From positions 992,001 to 1,056,000 of the forward strand of contig NBBA01000009.1 in the NCBI GenBank assembly GCA_002794785.1: a stretch of 64,000 bases of DNA, read 5' to 3'. Below are positions 12,158 through 22,838 of the stretch, piece by piece. Within the stretch, counting starts at the first letter, position 1; each line of letters begins with the position of its first letter. The DNA is from Coniferiporia sulphurascens. Taxonomy: Eukaryota; Basidiomycota; Agaricomycetes; Hymenochaetales; Hymenochaetaceae. A program made the translations under genes and the position numbers. A model generated the notes under the pieces. The model ran no database searches. It worked only from the letters and a program-made list of their open reading frames with translations, and had not been told where the DNA came from.

Positions 12158-13971
12158 TCAGAACAGCGGGAGTAGACTTGTCGTCCATGGGTCTGAGTTA
12201 AACCCCATCCCGCCTCCCATCGTGTTGGTGCCATGGTATTGATTCATAGGCATGCCAGCGCCTGCTACCATACTCATCCCAGTACTGCTCTGTCCATAAC
12301 CGGCACATGAGCGCGCAGTCGACGAGCCAGACGAAGACCCACCAGAAGGTGCACCAGAGGATATCGGAGAGGTAAGCATCGGGAAGGACGTGTGCGTTGG
12401 GGTCGTCTGATTCGAGTCAGCTGCGGGTGTGGCGTCGCTGTTGCCCGAGCCCGAGCCTGGGCCTGGACCAATGCCCATGCCCGCCGGTGAGATCGGATGT
12501 CCGTGCATAGAGCCACCGACGCTGTGTCCGCGTACGTGAGCATGATGATGCTGTGCATGCGGAGAGTGTGGGTGCGTGGACTGCGCATGGTTGCTTGCGA
12601 GCGAGGCGGCGGTGCTATACAGGTACGTACTTGCAGAATTGCTGCCATACCTACCTGCACTAGGCGGCGTCATCGGCAGAGGGAGAAGCGCAGGCGCCTG
12701 AGGGGGTGCGTTATCCACATGTTTATTCCAAAGGAGAAGTTCTGCCGTCGGAACGGGGATGCGTGCACGATGCAGGTCGTATATGACTACGAGCAGCGCC
12801 TCAGCATCGACAACAATCTGCTGTGTCACAATTGTTCTTTTGTTTCCGGTATCGAGCCAACGGCACCGCGAGAGGCACGAGTCGGGGAGCATTGCAACAA
12901 ACTGCTCCTGCATTGCGGCACCAGCGCCGGTCGCCGCAATCGAATCATGAACAGGGATAAGCGGCGCAATCTCGCGAGAGATACAGACGTTGTCGACATG
13001 TACGCGCGTTAAAACCTCAGCAGAAGGTGCGAGGGGCAACGCAAAGGAGACGGCACCGCAGAAGCCACCGGCGGAGCTATCGGAGTCAGCCACAGGCAGC
13101 TGCAGCTTGGTGCGCAGACTTGTCCGCACGATACCTCCCGACGATACCTGCGACAGGTTGATGGAGGACATGGTCGGGGAATTGGGTAAATTGGAGCTGC
13201 TTGCGAAAGGGAGAGCATCGACGTCAATGTAATTGGGCTCCATGCCATCGGCCCAAATGCAGAGCCCGGAAACGCGGTTGACCGAGAGTGGCACGGGCTG
13301 CTCTGCTGGAAGTTCAGGGACTGCAGGGAGGGTAGAAGGATCAAAGAGAGAGCCATGGGGTGTGTGGGCGTGCTCGGACTTGATTTGGGGTCCTTGTAAA
13401 GCGATGAGGGGAGAGAGTGTCAGACTCGGCGGACGGTGCGAACCCGTTTGTGCCGAATCAGAAAACTCGGAGTCGTATGATGAGGGGGTTGAGGGGGCCG
13501 AGGAGTGGGAGATGGAAGGGCGACGACGCGACGGGGAACGCGACGAAATCTGGCTACCGCGGCGAGAGGGGGAATGCCTGTCTGAGGTGGAGGAGCCCTC
13601 AGAAAGTTCCTCTGGCCCTGCGACCAAACTGAATTCTTTGTGGAGGATGAGCGACGGGTGGACAAAGGAAGCGGTGGAGACGTACCTGGGTGACCCTTCC
13701 ACATGTTTCTAAGGACCTGGATATGGGAAGCGACCTGCTTCTTTGAACGGTCTATGCCGTGTTTCTTGAGGTAGTCGACGAGAAACTGGTTGCGCCAACG
13801 GGAGCGGCCCCGGGAGAAGTTTGCCCAAGGGGAGTTCCAGTAGTCGCGGAGGCCGTCGAGGAAGACGACCTCTGCGTCCTGTGGCCAGACCTCTGAGGAG
13901 CCGTCTTTGAGCATCTTTCTGTGGCGACGTTGGGGGAGGGGATTGTCTGGGCAAGAATTGGAGGGGAGCAT
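12158..13971 (-). CDS. TEA/ATTS-domain transcription factor (TEC1/AbaA/TEAD family)
   Basis: TEA factors bind CATTCY-type sites and control development in fungi (AbaA, Tec1) and growth in animals (TEAD). The start at 13971 and two exons (13971-13686, 13617-12158; intron 13618-13685) give 581 aa. The TEA domain occupies about residues 24-95. Its first helix is seen in WPQDAEVVFLDGLRDY and its DNA-recognition helix in RSKKQVASHIQVLRNMW, close to the family pattern R-x-R/K-KQVSSHIQVL. A serine/proline-rich linker follows. A middle region with a conserved look (ALLVVIYDLHRARIPVP) could be a cofactor-binding domain. The tail is rich in His, Gly, Ser and Thr. A TATA box sits 45 nt upstream. VPS23 diverges from it, 431 bp away. 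Which subfamily it belongs to is not decided. Confidence 0.9.
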
Positions 13972-14402
13972 GGCTGCTGGGACGAGCGAGGCGGATGAAG
14001 GCGAATGGCGATCATCTTATATAGCGAGGGTAGTCTCCCTGGCGGCGGTTATAATATACCAAAACAGAACCCAGACAAGAACCCTGGTCCAGCCATCCCT
14101 GAGACCCTGATTAGGTAAATGGAACCCTGCCTCTCCACTCTGTCGGGTAGATCTCTCCTATTGAGGGTTCCCTATACGGACTTTGAAATACCCGCCACTT
14201 GACCGGTCCGATTTCCCACCGCCCCGTGCTCTGTGACCCACGGAAGCCCCAACGGGACACCGCCGCCCCGGGCTGTGTGGCCCTGCGTGGCCTGCGTGGT
14301 CTGCCGTGGCCTACGTTGCCCCCAGTCGTGGTCCCAGCCCTGGACCACCCTCCACCGACGCCGTTGTCCCCGACGCCCCCCGACGCCTCCCGACGCCCGC
14401 CA
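13972..14402. promoter_or_regulatory. Shared divergent promoter TEA factor/VPS23
   Basis: This 431-bp spacer separates the TEA-factor and VPS23 start codons. The minus strand carries GCTATATAAG at 14016-14025, a good TATA box for the TEA gene. Only about 45 nt separate it from the chosen ATG, so that 5' UTR would be very short, or transcription may start within the box region. An out-of-frame ATG lies at 14015-14013. The VPS23 side has no TATA box and is C-rich. Confidence 0.5.
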
Positions 14403-17158
14403 ATGTCCAGCAGGGACCTCACCGCACGCTGGCTCGCTCAGGTCACGGCACCCTACCCCAACCCAGACCGCGTCTGCACCGACGTCCTCGCCGCGCTCGG
14501 CCGCTACCCGTCTCTGCGCCCAAAGACAGACGTGTACAGTACGTCTCGCGAATAGTCCCCAGGCCGTCTGCTGACTGTCTCCAGCATACGACGATGGCCG
14601 CACCCAGCTCCTCCTCTGTCTCCACGGTCTCCTCCCCATCTCCTTCCGCGCCGCTTCATACAACATCCCTGTCGCAGTATGGGTCACCCTCCCCTACCCT
14701 GCAGAGCCTCCCCTCGTCTATGTCATCCCCACCAGTGACATGCTTATCAGGCCCTCGCCCGCCGTCGACCTTTCTGGGAGGTGCACTCTCGAGTATGCCA
14801 CTAGCTGGTCGCGTAAACCCGATGTAAGCCACCATCTAGATTACTGTCGGCGCAACATTAACATCGATTTCATCCACAGTCGTGTTCTTTGTCTGCTCTT
14901 CTCGAGGCAATGCAAGTCCATTTCTCGCGCGAGCCTCCTTTGTACTCCAAGCCAAGTCCAAAGCCGTCGGTCCCCATTTCCCCCGCGACCACAATCCCTC
15001 CCGCGTCTGCCACTCCCGCATCGGGCGTTAATCGCGATCACGTGCACCAATCAGGACAAGGACAAGGACAAGGACAGGTATCGCACCCTCCGCGCCTTCC
15101 ACCAAAGCCGTACACCTCCGGCGGCGTCTCTCCTCCGAGCAGTGCGCCCTTTTCCTCACCATGTATCCCTGCACCCTCAGCGTCTCAGGCTCACCTCGAG
15201 CTCCACGCATCTACGCCCGGACCGCCTCCATCACGGCCTCAAACACATGCCATCTACGCACCTGCCTACGTGACTCATGCTGCATACGCAAGCGCGGCGG
15301 ATGCGCACGCTAATGTGAGTTTGCCGGCGTCCTCATAAAGAAACTCTGGATCCCCTACCCTTCTTCTATGACATCGGCGTCTCCGGTCACCCGGCCTTCT
15401 TGATTCTCTTCACAACTCTCTTTACAATGCCGATGGCGCCAAACGATGAGCTTGGTGATAATTCATCCATCCCTGATGTGCTGGTTTTTTCTTCTTGCGT
15501 GCGAATTATCTTTTTTGATTCACTTGACAGGTCTATTCATAGACTTTACTTCTGGCCATTATTTATTCAGGGCAGAAATTTTCAAACCCAATAGTATCTT
15601 GTGCCATGTGAATGATCAATCCTACTGTTGCCATCTTGTTCCTATGCTTCCGTACATCTCTAACACATACCCACTTTTTCTTCTCCGGTCAAATCCGTGT
15701 ATCGATCATCACTAACTTATTTGTAATCTGATTTTATACAGCAGCACTCATCCCCTCCTGTTCCACCCCATCCTACGGGACACGGTCCGACTTCCGTTAC
15801 GAATACACCACAGGCGTCCACTTTTCGACCAAACTCAGGTACGGTCGGTCTTATTCTGTTTGCAACCATAATATGACTGGATGCCCGTTTTTGGTGGCAG
15901 TTCAAGCACAGACTCAGCAGGGTCCCCCTCCTTACGTGAACACACATCCGCCTGTGCCTACACGTCCGCCTGTACCACCCTCACCTCTTGCACAAAACGG
16001 ACAACAGCGAAGTGTTTCGCTGCCACAGAACTTACATGTGCGACCCGCATCGGTAGCCGGTTCGCCGCCCCCTCCGATTCCCCCTAGTGTCCATGCGCAG
16101 TTGCCGCCTGGCCCGCTCGCGACACCAGCGTTTCCTGCTATCGCCGCTCCGGGTTACCCGCATCCGCTGGCGTACCACCAGCTACCTGCTACTGCTCTTG
16201 CTCCTGCAGTTTATAGCACCGCGCCAGGTGCTCCAACACGCCCCCCTCCGTCCCTCCCTCCTCCAGATCTTCTTGACCAAGATGATACTTCAGGGTTGTC
16301 TTTTCTCGGTGCGAGCTCAGGCTCGTCCGCTCCTCCCCCTCCACGTCCCCCCAACCCACAAACCCTCGCACTGCACAACGCGCTTCTCGCGTCCTTACAC
16401 GATGCTCTCGCGCGCCTATCCGCATCACATGCAGATGCAGTTGCGAGGCAACGCGCACAGCAGGCAGAGCTTTTGGCGGGACCAGTCGCAATCCGCGATG
16501 AAAGCGCGCGACTCACTGCAGTACGTGACGTTTGTCGTGTAGTTGGGGCGCGCTGGAGTGCAGTCGTTCGAGAAGGCGAGGGGGTATTAACTGAAGTACG
16601 CCGTCGCGGGGAGGTTGCAATTGACGAGATGGTGTGCGCAAGCAGCATTGTCGGAAATCAGTCAGTATATTGAAGCACTCTCGTAACAAAATATTTATTT
16701 ACTGTACTCCCACAGACTTATTAACCTCGTCGCTGAAGACAACGCTATAGAGGACACGATGTACCATCTCCATCGCGCCCTCAACTCGGGCAGGATTGAC
16801 CTCGAGCGTTTTCTCCGGGTAAGATCCATATGTCAATGCTTTTTCCGCTATTTGTCAGTTCCTCGTTAGGAATTTTCTCTTCCTCCCTTTAATTAGGCCC
16901 GCAGCTTTGTTACTGGAATGGATCGCCGTGGCTTGGTCCCATTTCCACAATATTGACCCCTTTAAATCCCCCCTTTTTTCGTGGCTTGGGATAATTTTTC
17001 CCGTGATAATCCGCTGAAAATCTTTCAACCAGCTGACAATGTTTTATTTGTTTATTCTTCGGCAGACGACACGGGTGCTTGCAGAAGAGCAGTTTATGAA
17101 GCGCGCACTAGTCGAGAAGATTGTTCGTGGCCTACCAATGGGGATGTCGTTATCTTGA
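14403..17158 (+). CDS. VPS23: ESCRT-I subunit Vps23/TSG101 (UEV plus steadiness box)
   Basis: Vps23 recognises ubiquitinated cargo and starts ESCRT assembly on endosomes. Seven exons (14403-14538, 14585-14823, 14880-15314, 15742-15838, 15901-16660, 16716-16818, 17066-17158) sum to 620 aa. The UEV domain spans about residues 1-150: DGRTQLLLCLHGLLPISF, YNIPVAVWVTLPYPAEPP, VYVIPTSDMLIRPSPAVD, SGRC, then LEAMQVHFSREPPLYSKP. A long proline/serine/glutamine-rich linker follows, including a (GQ)4 run from a GGACAA repeat at about 15053-15078. It ends in a coiled coil (about 16360-16660) and the steadiness box: LINLVAEDNAIEDTMYHLHRAL, then EEQFMKRALVEKIVRGLP. Intron 3 is 427 nt, much longer than the others, and could hide a small exon. 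Confidence 0.94.
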
Positions 17159-19131
17159 TGCGACCTTGTTGCATTGTGACTATTGAGTTGTTTGTTATCT
17201 CCATTGTGTTTCGGTGCGCCCTTGACTCTCCGATTGCGTGTTGTTCGGGGGGATTTTACATTCCGGGGTCACTATTAGTTCATAACCAGGGTGATTGCTT
17301 TCTGGTCGGACGTGGACAAGGGATGAAGGCTAAGACATAGGAGGTTCACCCAAAAGAGCTAGGGAATTGTCTCTATTTTTTTGCAGCCACGGTGAAACAA
17401 GAGCGCCATGACGCACTGCCCCATAACCCAGCCAAGTCGATACAGGGGAAGCAGAATGGCGGCTAAACCGGGCGTGCGCGCGGGAGCACGACAGGGTAAA
17501 GATCTGAGTCTTACAAAACCTTGTTGGCCTGCTCAATGTATCGACTCCCGATTGTGATGCTTTGTGTTGTCCTTTCTTTTCCTGTTTATCCTCACCCACC
17601 CCCTGTCCTTCATTTCCACTCAGGTCACAGGAACAAGGGTGGGCCTTTGTGCATGTTTTATTTTACCATGCGCGGTAGATTAAGCCACCTAGTTTGTATG
17701 GTTTGCTGTGCAGTATGACGGATAACGAATATGATTGTGGCCGCAAATAGCCGACAGCCCTGAGGGGGGGCGATAGTCACGGTGCACGAGGGGCGGCGGT
17801 GACGAAACACGCGGTTCGTTCAGAGCCGGTGTCTACGGAGGCACGGGCACGGGGACAGAACGCTGACTCGGACCAGTCGGACATCGTCCGATAGCGCGGG
17901 CGCGGGCGGCCGGTCCTTGCCGTCGTCCCCCCAGAACTGAGACCACCGCGAAGAGACGGTTACTTTTTATAATTGCGTGTTCAAGTTGTTTGTTTTGTTA
18001 TGCACGACGTGGCTGGTTCGGTCGGCGGAGGAGTCGACGATAGGGATTGCACCCGTTTCGCTGACAAAACACAAAGGCATCATCAGGCTTTGATTTTGTG
18101 AAGACGGTTTTGGTATACGCGAGGCTGGCTGGTTGGTCCTATTGTAAGTGCTTTAGGCCTTGGGTCCAGACGTGATTTGCCCGCGTCCGAAACTCGCTTA
18201 AGGGGCAGAGGGGCCAGCAGATGATCGACCTAGCACCCTGATTTCCTGTTTCTCCCCTCGTTCCCCCGTTCCCTTTTCCCTATACACTTAGGCAACCCCG
18301 CTTCGCTTCTCGAAGGGACGCACGGACGATCACGGTGCACACGGTTACCTCACCTCACGGAAAAATCAGACTCTGCTTTCTGTTCGGGCACTGGCAGGCA
18401 AATCCTATTAAACGTTGACCCATAAGTTAGTAGTCAACTCTCTAGGCCTTTATCGGACCAGACTGGGATTACTGCATTAGGGATATGATTTTGGGGCACC
18501 TTTCTACTGCTCTACTGCTCTATCGCTGTAGCCTGTGACGCAGTCTGTTAGATCTAGTACGAGGTCGAGCGGGTTAACTCGATTCGGAGGCAGGCCTAGG
18601 GGTCCGAGTCATCATAACCGTGACCACCCATCGGTAGGGAGTTGAGATCAAATATACGGTGATTAATGGCTCGTAGGTACCAGCGCTGAGGTTCAAGTTC
18701 GAGTTGAGCTGCGGGCTCGAGTGCGCGTGCGAAAGACGTGATGGGTGATGGGCGGGCGCTTCCCAGCCCACAAGACTTCTGAGCAGCCCTTCTCTTCCCT
18801 TCTTCTGACTTTTTCGGCTGGCTCCCGAGCCCCGACCCCGACGGCCGTCACAAGCCGAAATACGATAGCGTTCTGTTCGGCGTCTAGTCCAGCGCTTCAA
18901 AAGAAAAAGAAAAAGAAGAAAAGAGACAGAGAGAGAAATCCAAATCAAATTACAAATATTTACAGAGACAGTGCCGACCATAGCGCACAACTGCGTTTGC
19001 GAACATGCATAAGTAGTTCAGGGTCCCTTTAGTCTCCCGGAGCCGATATCGGGGGGAGAGGGGGTTACATGGGAGGGTGGTACTAGTACTGTAAATCCAG
19101 TTTAAATCGGGGTTTCTTCTTTCGAAAATCA

Positions 19132-19158
19132 AGCCAGCCAGCCAGCCAGCCAGCCAGC
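19132..19158 (+). repeat. (AGCC)n microsatellite
   Basis: About 6.5 tandem copies of AGCC in noncoding sequence. Confidence 0.9.
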
Positions 19159-19804
19159 TATATGGCGCGGACTCGGAGTTGGAACTCTGATTTCTGAACC
19201 TTCGTGCTCTTCCCTGACGAGTCCTAGGTCGGTGCAGACGACTCGGAGAGAGGCCTAGGAGGATCAGAAGACAAGAAACGACGCGCCGACTCGGACGCGT
19301 TTGTAGCAACCCCGCTGGGCAACTTCAAGGTTTCGCCAGTCAATCACACCGCCCCGCATAAAATTACTACGCGCTACTGACACTTGCACGCGTTTCTGTT
19401 CGCGAGCGAGGAAAAAGATACGAAAAGTGGGGGGGGGATCGGAATGGTATCAGTGGGTGGGTGGTGCCTAGTAAGAGCGAATTTGGATACCCCGACCACG
19501 ACGCGTCGTCATGTGGCGGTTGTGTTCTGCGACTGCAAGCGAACCCCACCCACCCCGCTGACAAGGCAGGACAAAGCCACCGGCACCGCATACCGCATAC
19601 TACGAGGCTGCTAGCCGCCTCAGTTCGTACGCGCGTGCGCGCACAAGCGAGAATTTAGTATATGGATTGCTGTGCCGCTGCCGTAACTCCGGCGGCGAGC
19701 TCTATTGTTTTCGATTTTCTTTCTACTTTCTTGTGCATAAGTAATCATTTTGATCGAGGGCCTCCGAGTCTTCGCTTGGACGTGCGGGACGGGACGGTCA
19801 GGGT

Positions 19805-19831
19805 TTTCCTTTCCCTTTCCCTTTCCCTTTC
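19805..19831 (+). repeat. (CCCTTT)n hexamer repeat
   Basis: Four to five copies of a pyrimidine-only hexamer in noncoding sequence. Confidence 0.85.
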
Positions 19832-22145
19832 TGCCCCTCCCCCTATGCCGAGTCGGGACAGGGTTTAACCATCCCCTCGACGGTTCTTAAAAGAACGCTG
19901 GGAGCCGCTGCACAATTGTCCTGCGTAGAGTTTACCGTATCGGCAAAAGCAAGCGAAATGCTCGAGTACTCGGTACTCCCCCCAGCCTGAGCGAGATCGA
20001 CAGGACCCACAGATCGCTCAATTACAGGCCGCGATTCTTTTCAAAAAATGCAGGGATGTCAGTGGTTGAAGAGTTGCTTTATTTCTGACCTTCCTTGTGT
20101 TGCCATCTTCTCGCTTGCAATTTTCCCTAGCCACCCTCGTCACCCCCCCCCCTCTCCTTTGCTATCATGTAGATCCCGATCCTCCATCCTTCGGGTTTGC
20201 CTTTTCAAGGAGGAACCCCTTCCGGGTGCGTTTGTTCTCAAGACTCAATCCACCGACCCTCGTACGATACGATAGAGTGCGCATGCGTGGTGCGTGGTCG
20301 GAGAGGGCGAGCCCGTACTCACTTGATTCTGGGGTGCGTAATTAGGACCGATGAAGCCTTTTCGCCCTGACTCGGAATTCACAGAACGATTATTTATTCT
20401 TTGACGAACTGCCGCCTAAGGTCTAAGGTTGGACCACGGCGAAGTACTCTGTTGGGCATAACGCTACTCGTCGCGAATCATAGTCGAGTCGAATGATTTA
20501 TTTATTTGCGCCGTACGTATTTTCGGTGCAGGGTGACATACGGCGAGCGGAAGGTGGCCTGGGGTTTTAGTTTTGAAATACAAGATGCGCAGCGGGCGGC
20601 GCTCCGACGTCGCGGCAGTCGGCTGCACAAGAGCCACGCATTATCAACGAGGTCTAGCTAAACACGCAAAAGAGTGCTTCTCGATATTTCCGTGTTGAGG
20701 ACTTGAAATGCACATGGCCCGAAGAGGAGCGATCGCGGGTCGCGGAATCGATCATCGCACTTAGACACGGTTGTCTATAGAGACCCGCCGTTAGCAGGAG
20801 CAGCGGTTCTCCCTACGTCCACTCTGTTCCCAACGCAATTACCAGTGAGAGTGCAGAGACGCGTTTGCGCATCACCGGGGGGCGAAGATCAGGGACAGGG
20901 GGGGAGGGCATAGTAGTGCTTCTGGTGATGGCCCGGGATATTGCACGAGAGTCTCCCTTCTTTCCTGCCACTCTTTCCTCATCCGTGCAACTAGCTTTTG
21001 CCTTCCCCGCCCGATCCAGGCAGGGACGCAGTGCGGGAATAGTAACGGAGATGTATCTATCGTTATCCTGCTTCTTCCCGGCCAGTATTATTGGCAGCTC
21101 TCACGGGGGCTGCCTCTCGACGTTCGAGTTCTCGCGCTCAATCAGCGGCACAATCTCCCCCCCTCTCATCTCAAACGTGCGATCTGACTCGAACAATAGC
21201 GACGGGGGCTGCACACGGGGAAATGCATTCCGACTTGGGAAAACGTCGAGAGCCAGATTAGCCCCGTGCTGGGCTTGCTTCTCTTCTGGCACACATTAAT
21301 ATTACTCCGTTTACACGGTGCTTACATGCCCCAATTGTCTGCTCGGCGGCACGCGGCTCACATTCGGCTTTTAAAAGCCACAGCCTGAGCGCGGCTGCGC
21401 GGGGTCTTTGGGAGTCCCCTTTAGTCGTGTCTTCGGGATTCCCGGTATCGCGTGGCCTCACAACGTACACGTACGTACACATTGTCATCCAACTACAAAT
21501 GAATATTCGCGCGTTCCTCTCGGACAGTCGGGCTCAGGCTTAGGCAAGGGCTCGCCCACGGGCGGTAAGAAAAAAAAGAGAAGAAAAAGGAATCACGCCC
21601 CGAGGCGGAACCACTGTATCAATTGTACGACACGGATTTGAAACTCTTTCACGTTCGTTACGAGACGACATGCCCAAAGAGACTCGTGCGCTCCCAGGCC
21701 TAGTAAGGTCTGCCCTGCGCCACGCCACGATTACACCTGCTATCTGATTTCGGGTGCGACGGGGCCAGTACTAGTGCGACTCGGACTTTTATACTCAAAA
21801 CGCGTTTTCGGATGGCACGACCCGGTGTGACGTACGCTCGCGCCGCTGTTCTCGTCGGCCACCTCCGACAGTACTAGTTGGCGCCAGCGTTGGCACTTTA
21901 CACTACTGGTGCTTCCAGCCTGAGCCTGAGCGAGCGCCGCTAGTACTAGTACTAGCAGGCAATCAATTACTTGTCAGTTTGCCAGTTTCATATCCGCCCG
22001 CCCACCGAACCTGTTCTGTTCTCGGCCAACACCATCCTGGACCAACCCACATGCACATGCCCTGTCCCGTTCCTGCCGATATATTGGATTCGAATTCAAA
22101 AAAGACGTTGATCGGGCGAACGACAAGCGAGAGAAGGGAAGGGGA

Positions 22146-22155
22146 TATATAAAAA
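22146..22155 (+). promoter_or_regulatory. Strong TATA box with CT-rich leader, gene downstream uncertain
   Basis: TATATAAAAA is followed after about 30 nt by a TCTCTCTCAAC tract and CACTATTG, the usual look of a highly expressed fungal promoter. The first ATG is at 22209 and is followed directly by GTACGTACG, which could be read as codons or as a splice donor right after the start. The unspliced frame runs 83 codons to 22460 and resembles nothing I know. A small gene or noncoding RNA may lie between here and the SRC1 3' end. Confidence 0.35.
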
Positions 22156-22838
22156 GAGCAGATCGTCTCGAATCTCTCTCAACTTTTCACTATTGTAGGA
22201 CGTACTGTATGGTACGTACGTACTTCCAGTTCCTCACATCGCTGATCATCAGAGCCTGGCTATCTCGGGCTTGCCATTCAGCTGCCGTAAAGACTCATAT
22301 ATCGCTTGCTTTGCTTCGCCGCTCTCCGCGTGCGAGCAGTGCAGGGGATGACGACAAGGAAAGCAAGATTGACCAGCGACTGGAAAACCCGTTGCAGGCC
22401 GCCGGTAAAGGCGAATTATCGCAATCCCGGTGGTTTCCTTTCTCATGTGCGCCCCTTTGATAACACGTTTCTGAGTAAGGATGCATCCGTAGGCGAAATT
22501 AAACACATCTCAGCAGCATCTCGTCCCATTTTCGGATTCCGAGCGTCCGACCGTGTACACTCTCCACTCAACTCTTCGAAACAATTAATTCGTGATAGCT
22601 AGTTCCGGGGACCGTAAGACAGTGTGTAACGCATAACTCAGAGCTACAAAGGAGTATCAAATAGGGGAGTGGGTGTTAAATAAAGTACACGTTTGTTTTC
22701 CATCTACGTGCGCAAAGCAGGTCGAATCTCGAGCCGAGAGAAGAAAGCGTAAAAAAACCCAACAAACGCACAGGGGCCTTCGATAGATATCATAATACAG
22801 TTGTCTGAGTCGCGGACTCCCAACATAATTCCGATGGC

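Larger units (their letters stand above)
17159..22838. other. 5.7-kb gene-poor convergent spacer between VPS23 and SRC1
   Basis: No frame here resembles a known protein, and none is longer than about 145 codons. The stretch holds several simple repeats: an AGCC tetramer at 19132-19158 and a CCCTTT hexamer at 19805-19831. It also holds repeated CGACTCGGA motifs (17866, 19171, 19242, 19286, 20370, 21778), several TACTAGTA palindromes (19083, 21765, 21868, 21941) and one strong-looking TATA box near its right end. With the 8.2-kb spacer it brackets the TEA/VPS23 pair. Confidence 0.6.

Noticed and set aside
12497..13712. Plus-strand frames of up to 171 codons across the TEA-factor gene
   Set aside because: These are antisense shadows of the real minus-strand exons.
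20865..21299. 144-codon plus-strand frame in the second gene-poor spacer
   Set aside because: No recognisable domain, a matching open frame on the other strand, and no promoter context.
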